A stretch of DNA of 64,000 bases from Nodularia sp034931045. Lineage in GTDB: Bacteria > Cyanobacteriota > Cyanobacteriia > Cyanobacteriales > Nostocaceae. The first letter of the stretch is position 1. Each line of letters opens with the position of its first letter. The position numbers and the translations under genes were made by a program. Below are positions 46,050 to 52,754 of this stretch, one piece after another. The notes under the pieces are model-generated. The model was not told the DNA's origin and did no database searches. It saw only the letters and a list, made by a program, of their open reading frames with translations. The stretch lies in the NCBI RefSeq assembly GCF_034931045.1, contig NZ_JAYGHH010000009.1:87960-151959 (forward strand), read 5' to 3'.

Positions 46050-46200
46050 TATCTCGGCGTAGGTTGGGTTGCACGAAGTAAAATCCAACAAAACCCAAAA
46101 AGTGTGTTGGGTTACTATTCGAGAAGACTTCGCCAACGTGACCTCAATCCAACCTACGGCAAAATACTGGTTTCAAGGGGTTTGTCAGTCAACTAGACAA
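46050..46200. repeat. Dispersed repeat with CGTAGGTTGG inverted ends
   Basis: CGTAGGTTGGG (46057-46067) and CCAACCTACG (near 46149-46158) are inverted copies enclosing 80-90 bp with two TTGGGTT-type segments. Related sequence (TTGGGTTTTACTTC) precedes precursors 2 and 3. With the pseudogene it fills the 551-bp gap before the first precursor. Confidence 0.5.
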
Positions 46201-46215
46201 AAAACAATCATTTTA

Positions 46216-46276
46216 TCTCAATCAGTATTCATTTTGTCTCAATGTTAGTTGTTCCTCAAATAATTGAAGTTATATT
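46216..46276 (+). promoter_or_regulatory. Island promoter 3: operator and -10, before precursor 1
   Basis: TCTCAAT at 46216-46222 and 46237-46243 (21-bp period), 27 bp, then TATATT (46271-46276). A GAGG ribosome site lies 8 bases before ATG 46343. Confidence 0.78.
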
Positions 46277-46342
46277 TGAATCAAAAGCTTCTAGCTTTTA
46301 AGCAGTTGCTTTAAAAACAAACTACCTTATGAGGTTATACCA

Positions 46343-46498
46343 ATGTCTAAAACTAAAACAGAAAACAACAAACCATCTAAATATCAAGAACTCAATGACT
46401 TTGAGTTAGAAGTTGTCTGCGGTGGCGCAGTAATAAATATCTGCGACAGCGATGTTTCTGCTCCAGAAACTATTAATATTAAGTCAGACGTTGCCTAG
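46343..46498 (+). CDS. Double-glycine leader precursor peptide 1
   Basis: 51 residues. A 28-residue leader ends in ELEVVCGG, the classic double-glycine cleavage site of C39 peptidase exporters (LxxxELExVxGG-like). The 23-residue core begins AVINICDSDV, has one Cys, and ends INIKSDVA. The leader is almost identical in precursors 2 and 3; the middle of the core is unrelated; the tail is conserved. The only core Lys is in the tail. Start chosen by GAGG at the right distance and by homology with the other two copies. Confidence 0.85.
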   Translation: MSKTKTENNKPSKYQELNDFELEVVCGGAVINICDSDVSAPETINIKSDVA

Positions 46499-46635
46499 CA
46501 TTTGATAGTTACTGACTGAAGAAAGGCAGAAGGCAGAAGGCAGAGTGTTGGGTTTTACTTCGTGCAACTCAATCTGCTGTAAAGTGTAGGTTTCAAGGGG
46601 CTTGTCAGTCAACCAGACAAAAAACAATCATTTGA

Positions 46636-46696
46636 TCTCAATCGGTATTCATTTTGTCTCAATGTTAGTTGTTCCTCAAATAATTGAAGTTATATT
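46636..46696 (+). promoter_or_regulatory. Island promoter 4: operator and -10, before precursor 2
   Basis: TCTCAAT at 46636-46642 and 46657-46663 (21-bp period), 27 bp, TATATT at 46691-46696. The second half-site and -10 appear again after the N gap (TCTCAAT 46756-46762), probably the same DNA assembled twice. Confidence 0.75.
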
Positions 46697-46717
46697 TGAA
46701 TCAAAAGCTTCTAGCTT

Positions 46718-46742
46718 NNNNNNNNNNNNNNNNNNNNNNNNN
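46718..46742. other. Assembly gap (25 N) flanked by identical 74-bp ends
   Basis: The 74 bases before the gap (from GGTATTCATTTTG to CTTCTAGCTT) are repeated exactly after it, as expected from two contig ends that overlap but were not merged. Confidence 0.85.
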
Positions 46743-46862
46743 GGTATTCATTTTGTCTCAATGTTAGTTGTTCCTCAAATAATTGAAGTTATATTTGAAT
46801 CAAAAGCTTCTAGCTTTTAAGCAGTTGCTTTAAAAAATCAACTACCTTATGAGGTTATACCG

Positions 46863-47027
46863 ATGTCTAAAACTAAAACAGAAAACAACAAACCATCTAA
46901 ATACCAAGAACTCAATGACCTTGAGTTAGAGGTTGTCTGCGGTGGTAGTGGCCTAGGAACTTGGGGTCTGGAGAACGATAACGGTCATGCTCGAGAAACC
47001 ATTAATATTAAGTCAGAAGTTGCCTAG
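46863..47027 (+). CDS. Double-glycine leader precursor peptide 2
   Basis: 54 residues. The leader is identical to that of precursor 1 except one position (Leu for Phe at residue 20), ending ELEVVCGG. The 26-residue core starts SGLGTWGLENDNG, is glycine-rich, has no Cys, and ends ETINIKSEVA. Same GAGG ribosome site. Followed by a hairpin like the one behind precursor 3. Confidence 0.85.
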   Translation: MSKTKTENNKPSKYQELNDLELEVVCGGSGLGTWGLENDNGHARETINIKSEVA

Positions 47028-47101
47028 CATTGAATAGTTACTGACTGAAGAAAGGCAGAAGACCAAAAGTAAAATATCAAGTCAAGACTAAATAAATTCA
47101 A

Positions 47102-47142
47102 AGAAATCAATTAGTGGGTTTAACTACTTGCTAGTTGGTTCT
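47102..47142 (+). terminator. Hairpin after precursor 2
   Basis: Imperfect arms AGAAATCAATTAG and GCTAGTTGGTTCT; a closely related hairpin follows precursor 3 (48049-48090), so it was part of the duplicated unit. Confidence 0.5.
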
Positions 47143-47177
47143 TCCATATAAATATATAGTATTTAATAAACGAGCGT

Positions 47178-47288
47178 CTAGTACAAGTTGGCGTAAATAA
47201 ACAGACCATTCAAAATCGATGAAAAGCCCATTTTATAAGCTTTTTGACTTTTGACTTTTGACTTTTGACTTCCGCCCTGCGGTACTAG
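47178..47288. mobile_element. CTAGTAC-ended element, copy 1 (111 bp)
   Basis: Begins CTAGTACAAGTTGGCG and ends CGCCCTGCGGTACTAG, imperfect inverted repeats of about 18 bp, with TTGACTT heptamers inside. Two further copies lie at 52061-52164 and 62019-62129. Confidence 0.65.
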
Positions 47289-47413
47289 TGTTCTCGCAGA
47301 TTAACCAAACAGCAGCAAGCATTTTGTTGGGTTTTACTTCTTGCAACTCAATCTACTGTAAAGTGTAGGTTTCAAGGGGCTTGTCAGTCAACCAGACAAA
47401 AAACAATCATTTT

Positions 47414-47582
47414 AACGTGAATTTGTTTAGCGCAGCGTGACGACGTAGCAGTCATTGAACCTCTCCCACGCGGATAGGGGCATTCTAGCCACTCATTAGC
47501 AACATAAAATTAAGCTTTTAAGCTTCTCCCCGTTGCGGGGAGAGGTTTGGAGAGGGGTCAAATGATTTTCGTCGAACTCGCG
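47414..47582. mobile_element. 169-bp insertion flanked by TCATTTT duplication
   Basis: Relative to the homologous upstream regions of precursors 1 and 2, this copy contains 169 extra bases between two TCATTTT copies (47407-47413 and 47583-47589). The insert holds a TCCCCG/CGGGGA hairpin around 47526 and no ORF. The operator immediately downstream is intact. Confidence 0.65.
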
Positions 47583-47590
47583 TCATTTTG

Positions 47591-47651
47591 TCTCAATCAG
47601 TATTCATTTTGTCTCAATGTTAGTTGTTCCTCGAATAATTCAAGTTATATT
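47591..47651 (+). promoter_or_regulatory. Island promoter 5: operator and -10, before precursor 3
   Basis: TCTCAAT at 47591-47597 and 47612-47618 (21-bp period), 27 bp, TATATT at 47646-47651. Confidence 0.78.
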
Positions 47652-47718
47652 TGACTCAAAAGTTTCTAGCTTTTCAGCAGTTGCTTTAAAAAATCAACTA
47701 CCTTATGAGGTTATACCG

Positions 47719-47889
47719 ATGTCTAAAATTAAAAAAGAAAACAACAAACCCTCTAAATACCAAGAACTCAATGACCTTGAGTTAGAAGTTGTCTGCGGTG
47801 GTATTGAGAGGAACCTTTACGACTGTAATATTCTTTGTAGCACTAATTCTACATCAGAAATCATTAACATTAAATCTGAAGCTGCCTAG
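47719..47889 (+). CDS. Double-glycine leader precursor peptide 3
   Basis: 56 residues from ATG 47719 (an in-frame ATG at 47617 is rejected because it lies in the operator). The leader differs from precursor 2 at two positions near the N-terminus and ends ELEVVCGG. The 28-residue core starts IERNLYDCNILCSTN, with two Cys four residues apart, and ends INIKSEAA. The C39 exporter gene begins 280 bp downstream. Confidence 0.85.
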   Translation: MSKIKKENNKPSKYQELNDLELEVVCGGIERNLYDCNILCSTNSTSEIINIKSEAA

Positions 47890-48048
47890 CATTGAATAGT
47901 TACTGATTAGAAGTCAACTAAGTAACTCAAGAGAATTAATTGCCTGCTACCATTCCCCAGGGTGACTGACAGACAAATATCTCAGCTTTGAAAAGTAGGT
48001 AATTAATTGAGTGCAGGTACTTACAAAGTCGCAAACCAATAAATGCCA

Positions 48049-48090
48049 AAAAATCAATTAGCGGGTTTAATAACTCGCTAGTTGATTTTC
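48049..48090 (+). terminator. Hairpin between precursor 3 and the exporter gene
   Basis: Arms AAAATCAATTAGCG and CGCTAGTTGATTTT pair with one mismatch. It is followed by a possible -10 (TATAGT at about 48105) that could start the exporter transcript. Confidence 0.55.
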
Positions 48091-48168
48091 TCATACAAAT
48101 ATATAGTGTTCATGGGAATTTAGAACATCTGGTAATGAACGATTAGCCATCGCAATTAAGAATACTCC

Positions 48169-50322
48169 ATGAAATATCAATGGGTTAGACAGCAGAGTGG
48201 GGAAGATTGTGCAGCAGCGAGTTTGGCGATTGTTGCCAAGCATTATGGGCGCAATCTGAGAATTAACCGGATTCGGGAAGTGGTGGGAACTCAGCGAGGC
48301 GGGACAACCATGCTGGGGTTGAAGTATGGAGCGCAAGAATTAGGCTTTATCCCTACTGCTATCAAAGCTGCACCAGATATTTTAGACGAACTCGATGAAT
48401 TTAATCTTCCTGGGATTATCTTTTGGAAAGGCTACCATTATGTAGTTTTGTACGGGAAAGAAGGGGATAAATACGTTATTTCTGACCCGGCTATGGGGAT
48501 TCGTCACCTAGAACGTCAAGAGATAATTGAGGGTTGGCAAGGCTTTATGATGCTGTTGTTAGAACCAGATCCTGTTCGTTTTTCTGCTCAAGTAGACGAA
48601 GAGCCAATTCATCCCTTTGATAATTTAATTAAGCGGTTGTGGTCGTTTCGAGGGATTTTAGGGAAGTTGTTACCCCTAAATTTAGCCGTTGGGTTACTAG
48701 CATTAGCCAATCCCCTCCTGCTAAAGTACCTCACCGATAGTATTTTAGTTGAGGGAGCAGTAGATCAATTAACCTTAGTTGCCCTTGGTGTAATTTTTCT
48801 CTCAATCATCAACAGTTTTTTGACATTATTACAATCAAATTTTGTCGTATCCTTTGCCGAAGAACTACAAAAAGGACTGAAGCTCGAATTTGGGCAGCAG
48901 GTTCTGCACTTACCTTTGTCTTTCCATGAAGCTCGTCTCAGTGGCACGGCTATTCGTCGTCTCTCGGATATTCAACGCATCAATGCTTTAGTTTCTCAAC
49001 TGGTGATTGACTTACCCATCAAGGTTTTTACGGGTTTAGTGGCGGTAAGTTTTGTTGTGGTTTATAGCTGGCAACTGGCTCTAGTTGTCCTAGCAATTGG
49101 CGGGGCAATGACTCTATCTACTCTTGCTTTTCAAAAGACCATTCGCCAGACTACGAATCGTTCCTTTAGTGTGGCAGGAGAAAATGCAGGATTATTAGCC
49201 GAGTCATTTAATGGTGCATTAACTGTCAAAACCACAGCCACTGCACCCTATCTATGGCAGGAAATCCAACATCGCTTTCACCAAGAATTTAAGTTAAACT
49301 TCCGCACGGCTCAAATTCGCATTGTTAATAATGTTTTCTCTCAATCGGTGGCGGGAGTTGGGACAGTAGTTTTACTTTGGTATGGCAGTAGGCTGGTGTT
49401 TGCTGAACAGTTAACCATCGGTGAATTAATTGCTATCTACGGCTTACAACAAAGTTTTTTGGTTTTAACTAGCACTTTAGTTAAATTTGTCAGTGACTGG
49501 ACACAGGTAAAGGCGATTACCCAATTGTTGGCAGAATTGTTTGAATATACTCCAGAAAATCAAGGAGATGAGTTGAAGCAATCTGTTACCCTTGACCCCC
49601 AAGCCGATATAAAATGCTGTAACCTTAATTTTCACTATCCTGGGCGGGTAAAGTTACTAGAAGACCTTTCTGTTACTATTCCAGGGGGCAAGGTAGTGGC
49701 TTTAATTGGGAAGTCGGGTTGTGGTAAAAGTACCTTAGCCAAAATCCTCACAGGACTGTATCCTTTACCATCTGGTGAGATTGCTTTTGGAGAATATCGT
49801 TTGCAAGATTTACCCCTCGATTGTTTGCGTCAACAGGTGGTACTCGTACCTCAAGATGGCTTCTTTTTTCATCGCTCAATTGTTGATAACTTCCGTTTAG
49901 GTGCGCCAGATATTACTTTTGAGCAGATTGTTTCGGCTTGTAAAATTGCTCACGCCCATGAGTTTATCAGCCAATTTCCTGAACAATATGACACCGTTTT
50001 AGGAGCAGTTGCAGCCAATATTTCGGGAGGACAAAAACAACGTTTGGCGATCGCTAGAGCTATTGTTAACAACCCTCCGATTCTGGTTTTGGACGAATCC
50101 ACCGCCAATCTTGATCCGGTGACTGAAGCTGAAGTGTTAAAAAGTTTATTATACCATCGTCAGGGAAGAACCACTATTTTAATTAGTCATCGTCCTAAAG
50201 TCATCGGTTGTGCCGATGCGATTATTCTTTTAGAGCAGGGACAGTTAGAGTTTCAGGGTTCACTTAAAGATTTCCGTTCCCAGATAGGAAACCATTTGGA
50301 ATTCCTCATTAGTAATTGTTAA
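48169..50322 (+). CDS. C39-peptidase ABC exporter (PCAT)
   Basis: 717 residues, the standard three-part peptidase-containing ABC transporter. The N-terminal C39 domain (1-130) has the oxyanion Gln8, catalytic Cys14 (GEDCAAAS), His90 (GYHYVVLYG) and Asp106 (SDPAMG). A six-helix membrane domain (about 155-440) and an ATPase domain follow with GKSGCGKST, ISGGQKQR and LVLDEST. It should cut the precursors after CGG and export the cores. No separate accessory (HlyD-type) gene is in the window. Last gene of the island, convergent with trpE. Confidence 0.94.
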   Translation: MKYQWVRQQSGEDCAAASLAIVAKHYGRNLRINRIREVVGTQRGGTTMLGLKYGAQELGFIPTAIKAAPDILDELDEFNLPGIIFWKGYHYVVLYGKEGDKYVISDPAMGIRHLERQEIIEGWQGFMMLLLEPDPVRFSAQVDEEPIHPFDNLIKRLWSFRGILGKLLPLNLAVGLLALANPLLLKYLTDSILVEGAVDQLTLVALGVIFLSIINSFLTLLQSNFVVSFAEELQKGLKLEFGQQVLHLPLSFHEARLSGTAIRRLSDIQRINALVSQLVIDLPIKVFTGLVAVSFVVVYSWQLALVVLAIGGAMTLSTLAFQKTIRQTTNRSFSVAGENAGLLAESFNGALTVKTTATAPYLWQEIQHRFHQEFKLNFRTAQIRIVNNVFSQSVAGVGTVVLLWYGSRLVFAEQLTIGELIAIYGLQQSFLVLTSTLVKFVSDWTQVKAITQLLAELFEYTPENQGDELKQSVTLDPQADIKCCNLNFHYPGRVKLLEDLSVTIPGGKVVALIGKSGCGKSTLAKILTGLYPLPSGEIAFGEYRLQDLPLDCLRQQVVLVPQDGFFFHRSIVDNFRLGAPDITFEQIVSACKIAHAHEFISQFPEQYDTVLGAVAANISGGQKQRLAIARAIVNNPPILVLDESTANLDPVTEAEVLKSLLYHRQGRTTILISHRPKVIGCADAIILLEQGQLEFQGSLKDFRSQIGNHLEFLISNC

Positions 50323-50428
50323 TAGTCAGCAATTCAGTGTCAGACATTTGGATTGTCTGTAATATATCGTCTGAAATCACAACGCTCATAGTTTCATTGC
50401 CTAATTAACGCCTCTAACTCAGCATACA

Positions 50429-51943
50429 TCACTGTAAACAACGAATTGCTATCAACAAACCTCTAGCCTTATTCAAAGTCTCTTCATATTCCTTTTCCGG
50501 TTCAGAATCAGCCACCAAACCTGCACCAGCTTGGACAGTTACAGTATTATTCTGCAATACCATTGTGCGAATGGCGATCGCACTATTTAATTGTCCTTCA
50601 AAATCGTAATAACCATAGACACCAGAATAAACACCCCGACGACTCGGTTCTAACTCATTGATAATTTCCATCGCCCGAATTTTAGGCGCACCACTCACCG
50701 TCCCCGCAGGGAAACAAGCCTTGAGTAAATCCCAAGCAGTCTTATCTGGTGCTAACTTACCCACCACATTACTCACAATGTGCATGACATGAGAATAACG
50801 CTCAACGATCATTAATTCATCAACTTTGACACTACCACTTTCACAAACCCGCCCCAAATCATTCCGCCCTAAATCAACCAACATCACGTGTTCCGCAGTT
50901 TCCTTGGGGTCTTGGAGTAAATCCTCTGCGAAAGCTTCATCCTCCTTCGTGGTTTTACCCCGTGGACGTGTACCCGCAATGGGGCGGACTGTGGCTAATA
51001 TCCCACCATCTGCATCCCGTTCGGCTTTGACCATCACCTCTGGACTGGAACCGATAATTTGCCAATCTTGGAAGTTAAAGAAAGCCATGTAAGGCGAAGG
51101 ATTTATCTGGCGCAGGGAACGATAAAGGGCGAAGGGGTCGCCTGTATATTCTGTTGATAAACGCTGGGAAATTACTACTTGGAAAATATCGCCAGCTTTA
51201 ATATATTCTTTAGCCTTTTCCACACTGGCGCAAAATTCTGGGCGAGTGAAGTTACTGGTATATTCCTCTATTCCCCCGACATTCTGCGTTCCTGGGGGAG
51301 TCCATTCTAAAATAGTTTTTTGCGGTGATACTGGTAAAGATAACTTACACAACATCTGAGTAACGCGATCGCACGCTTGTTCATACGCCTGTTGCAAATT
51401 CACTTCTGGGTTACGTAAATCTGCGTAAGCGATCGCCCAAATTTTCCGCTTCACCTGGTCAAAAATCAGCAGGTGGTCTACCTGCATCCATAATCCGTCA
51501 GGAATATTACGCTCATCAGGTGAATGAATTGGCACACGTGGCTCAATCCAACGAATCAATTCATAGCCCCAAAATCCAAACAATCCCCCAATTCCTGGCG
51601 GTAGTTGAGGTAAAGTCACTGGTTTAAAAGGTTCCAGACACTCCGCTAAAGCTGTAAAGGGGTCGCCTGTAAATACAGATTGGGAACCGTCTCGATGTGT
51701 CTGGGTTGTGGTGTCACCCTGAGCTGATAAAATCCATAGCGGATTGCAACCGAGTAAACTATAACGTCCGATTTTTTCCCCACCTTCCACCGATTCCAGC
51801 AAAAAACTATAAGGCTGACCAGCACAAACTTTATACCAAGCTGACACAGGTGTATCTAGGTCTGCTATCCATTCCTGATATACCGGGACAAAATTACCTT
51901 GTAAAGCTAGCTGCGAAAAATCAGAAAAATCGGGGAACATCAT
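50429..51943 (-). CDS. trpE: Anthranilate synthase component I TrpE
   Basis: 504 residues, chorismate-utilising enzyme. Hallmarks: the N-terminal LLES motif of the tryptophan feedback site, GDIFQVVISQRLS, RPIAGTRPRGKT, DLGRNDLGRVC and PAGTVSGAPKIRAMEII. Uses chorismate and glutamine (via TrpG) to make anthranilate. psaD lies upstream on the same strand, 224 bp away, separated by a tandem repeat and a CTAGTAC element. Confidence 0.95.
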   Translation of the reverse strand: MMFPDFSDFSQLALQGNFVPVYQEWIADLDTPVSAWYKVCAGQPYSFLLESVEGGEKIGRYSLLGCNPLWILSAQGDTTTQTHRDGSQSVFTGDPFTALAECLEPFKPVTLPQLPPGIGGLFGFWGYELIRWIEPRVPIHSPDERNIPDGLWMQVDHLLIFDQVKRKIWAIAYADLRNPEVNLQQAYEQACDRVTQMLCKLSLPVSPQKTILEWTPPGTQNVGGIEEYTSNFTRPEFCASVEKAKEYIKAGDIFQVVISQRLSTEYTGDPFALYRSLRQINPSPYMAFFNFQDWQIIGSSPEVMVKAERDADGGILATVRPIAGTRPRGKTTKEDEAFAEDLLQDPKETAEHVMLVDLGRNDLGRVCESGSVKVDELMIVERYSHVMHIVSNVVGKLAPDKTAWDLLKACFPAGTVSGAPKIRAMEIINELEPSRRGVYSGVYGYYDFEGQLNSAIAIRTMVLQNNTVTVQAGAGLVADSEPEKEYEETLNKARGLLIAIRCLQ

Positions 51944-51954
51944 AGAATTTAGGA

Positions 51955-52000
51955 AATGGGGGAATAGGGAATGGGGAATGGGGAATGGGGAATGGGGAAT
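51955..52000. repeat. STRR, heptamer GGGGAAT
   Basis: Five consecutive GGGGAAT-type units starting 12 bp upstream of the trpE start; likely in its 5' leader. Confidence 0.88.
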
Positions 52001-52060
52001 TGGACATTAAAATCTGTCCCCTTCCTGATTCACTACACCCTACTCCCTACTCCCCAACAC

Positions 52061-52164
52061 CTAGTACAGCACGGCGTAAATAGGTATACTATTTCCAAAA
52101 GTTCAAAATCCCCAAAAGCCTTTTGACTTTTGATTTTTGACTTTTGATTCCACGGCGGTACTAG
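52061..52164. mobile_element. CTAGTAC-ended element, copy 2 (104 bp)
   Basis: Starts CTAGTACAGCACGGCG and ends CACGGCGGTACTAG, inverted repeats, with TTTTGACT repeats inside. It ends 3 bp from the psaD stop codon. Confidence 0.68.
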
Positions 52165-52167
52165 CGT

Positions 52168-52593
52168 CTAAACGTCAGCATCGTGGGTAGCTTTACCACT
52201 AAACTTAAGTTTTGCGGGACTAGGGTTTTCCCCAATGCTGCGAGGTACATGACGTACTTTTTCGCGTCCTGCATTAACTTTTTCTGGGAAGACACCATCA
52301 GCCGGGTGAATAAAAGTGGTTTCTCCAGAGGGTAGAATCCGGTAAATTTTGTAATCTGTGATTTTGAACTTCCGGAGTTGACCGCCCAATGCAATACCAT
52401 GTTCTTTACGAGCTATGTATAGCAGGTTTTCGCCTTTGAGCATAGTGGCCGAACCACCTGTAGGCATTTCAAAAACTTGCTCTTTGGGGCTTGTCCAAGT
52501 GATCGCGTACTTTTCTTCTTCTTTTGCTTTGGTCAGCAACCCGCCAGTGCTACCACCAAATAGCGGAGTTTGTCCAGAAAGTGTTTCTGCCAT
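52168..52593 (-). CDS. psaD: Photosystem I subunit II PsaD
   Basis: 141 residues, the stromal subunit that docks ferredoxin on photosystem I. Sequence features include FGGSTGGLL, EEKYAITWTSPKEQVFEMPTGG-type N-terminal core, CxxRKEHG-like ARKEHGIALG, YRILPSGE and the basic NAGREKVRHVPR tail. Full length with no signal peptide. Confidence 0.96.
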   Translation of the reverse strand: MAETLSGQTPLFGGSTGGLLTKAKEEEKYAITWTSPKEQVFEMPTGGSATMLKGENLLYIARKEHGIALGGQLRKFKITDYKIYRILPSGETTFIHPADGVFPEKVNAGREKVRHVPRSIGENPSPAKLKFSGKATHDADV

Positions 52594-52719
52594 AAAGGTG
52601 TCTCTCTCTCAACGTTTTTAGGGCATCCTAACACTGCCAACAGGATCATGTTGCGATCGCGTCATAGACTGTAACAGTTTTTAGTCATTGGTCATTAGTG
52701 ATCAATACTCAGAAATTCT

Positions 52720-52754
52720 GAATTACGAATTACGAATTACGAATTACGAATTAC
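52720..52754. repeat. STRR, heptamer GAATTAC
   Basis: Five perfect units. The stop codon of the minus-strand histidine kinase gene (52744-52746) lies inside it. Confidence 0.92.

Larger units (their letters stand above)
46499..46862. other. Duplicated upstream unit of precursor 2, with N gap
   Basis: 364 bp. It repeats the segment upstream of precursor 1 (from GGTTTCAAGGGG onward), plus a short GGCAGAA tandem at about 46525-46541. It holds two copies of a 74-bp block on either side of the N run 46718-46742. Confidence 0.7.
47028..47718. other. Precursor 2-3 spacer with three repeat elements
   Basis: 691 bp with no further gene: a terminator hairpin (47102-47142), a CTAGTAC-ended element (47178-47288), a repeat related to TTGGGTTTTACTTC (about 47328-47360), the duplicated GGTTTCAAGGGG leader, a 169-bp insertion (47414-47582), then the operator and -10 of precursor 3. 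Confidence 0.7.

Noticed and set aside
45904..46098. 64-residue open frame on - strand
   Set aside because: It is the antisense of the transposase remnant and an inverted repeat.
46602..46820. 72-residue open frame across the N gap
   Set aside because: It consists of the promoter block read twice through the assembly gap.
47617..47889. Longer 90-residue reading of precursor 3 from ATG 47617
   Set aside because: The extra N-terminus lies over the operator and -10; precursors 1 and 2 start at the position equivalent to 47719 with GAGG upstream.
48169..50322. HetC-type exporter (heterocyst differentiation)
   Set aside because: HetC is longer and has no such precursor set next to it; this gene has the standard 717-residue C39 exporter layout directly after double-glycine precursors.
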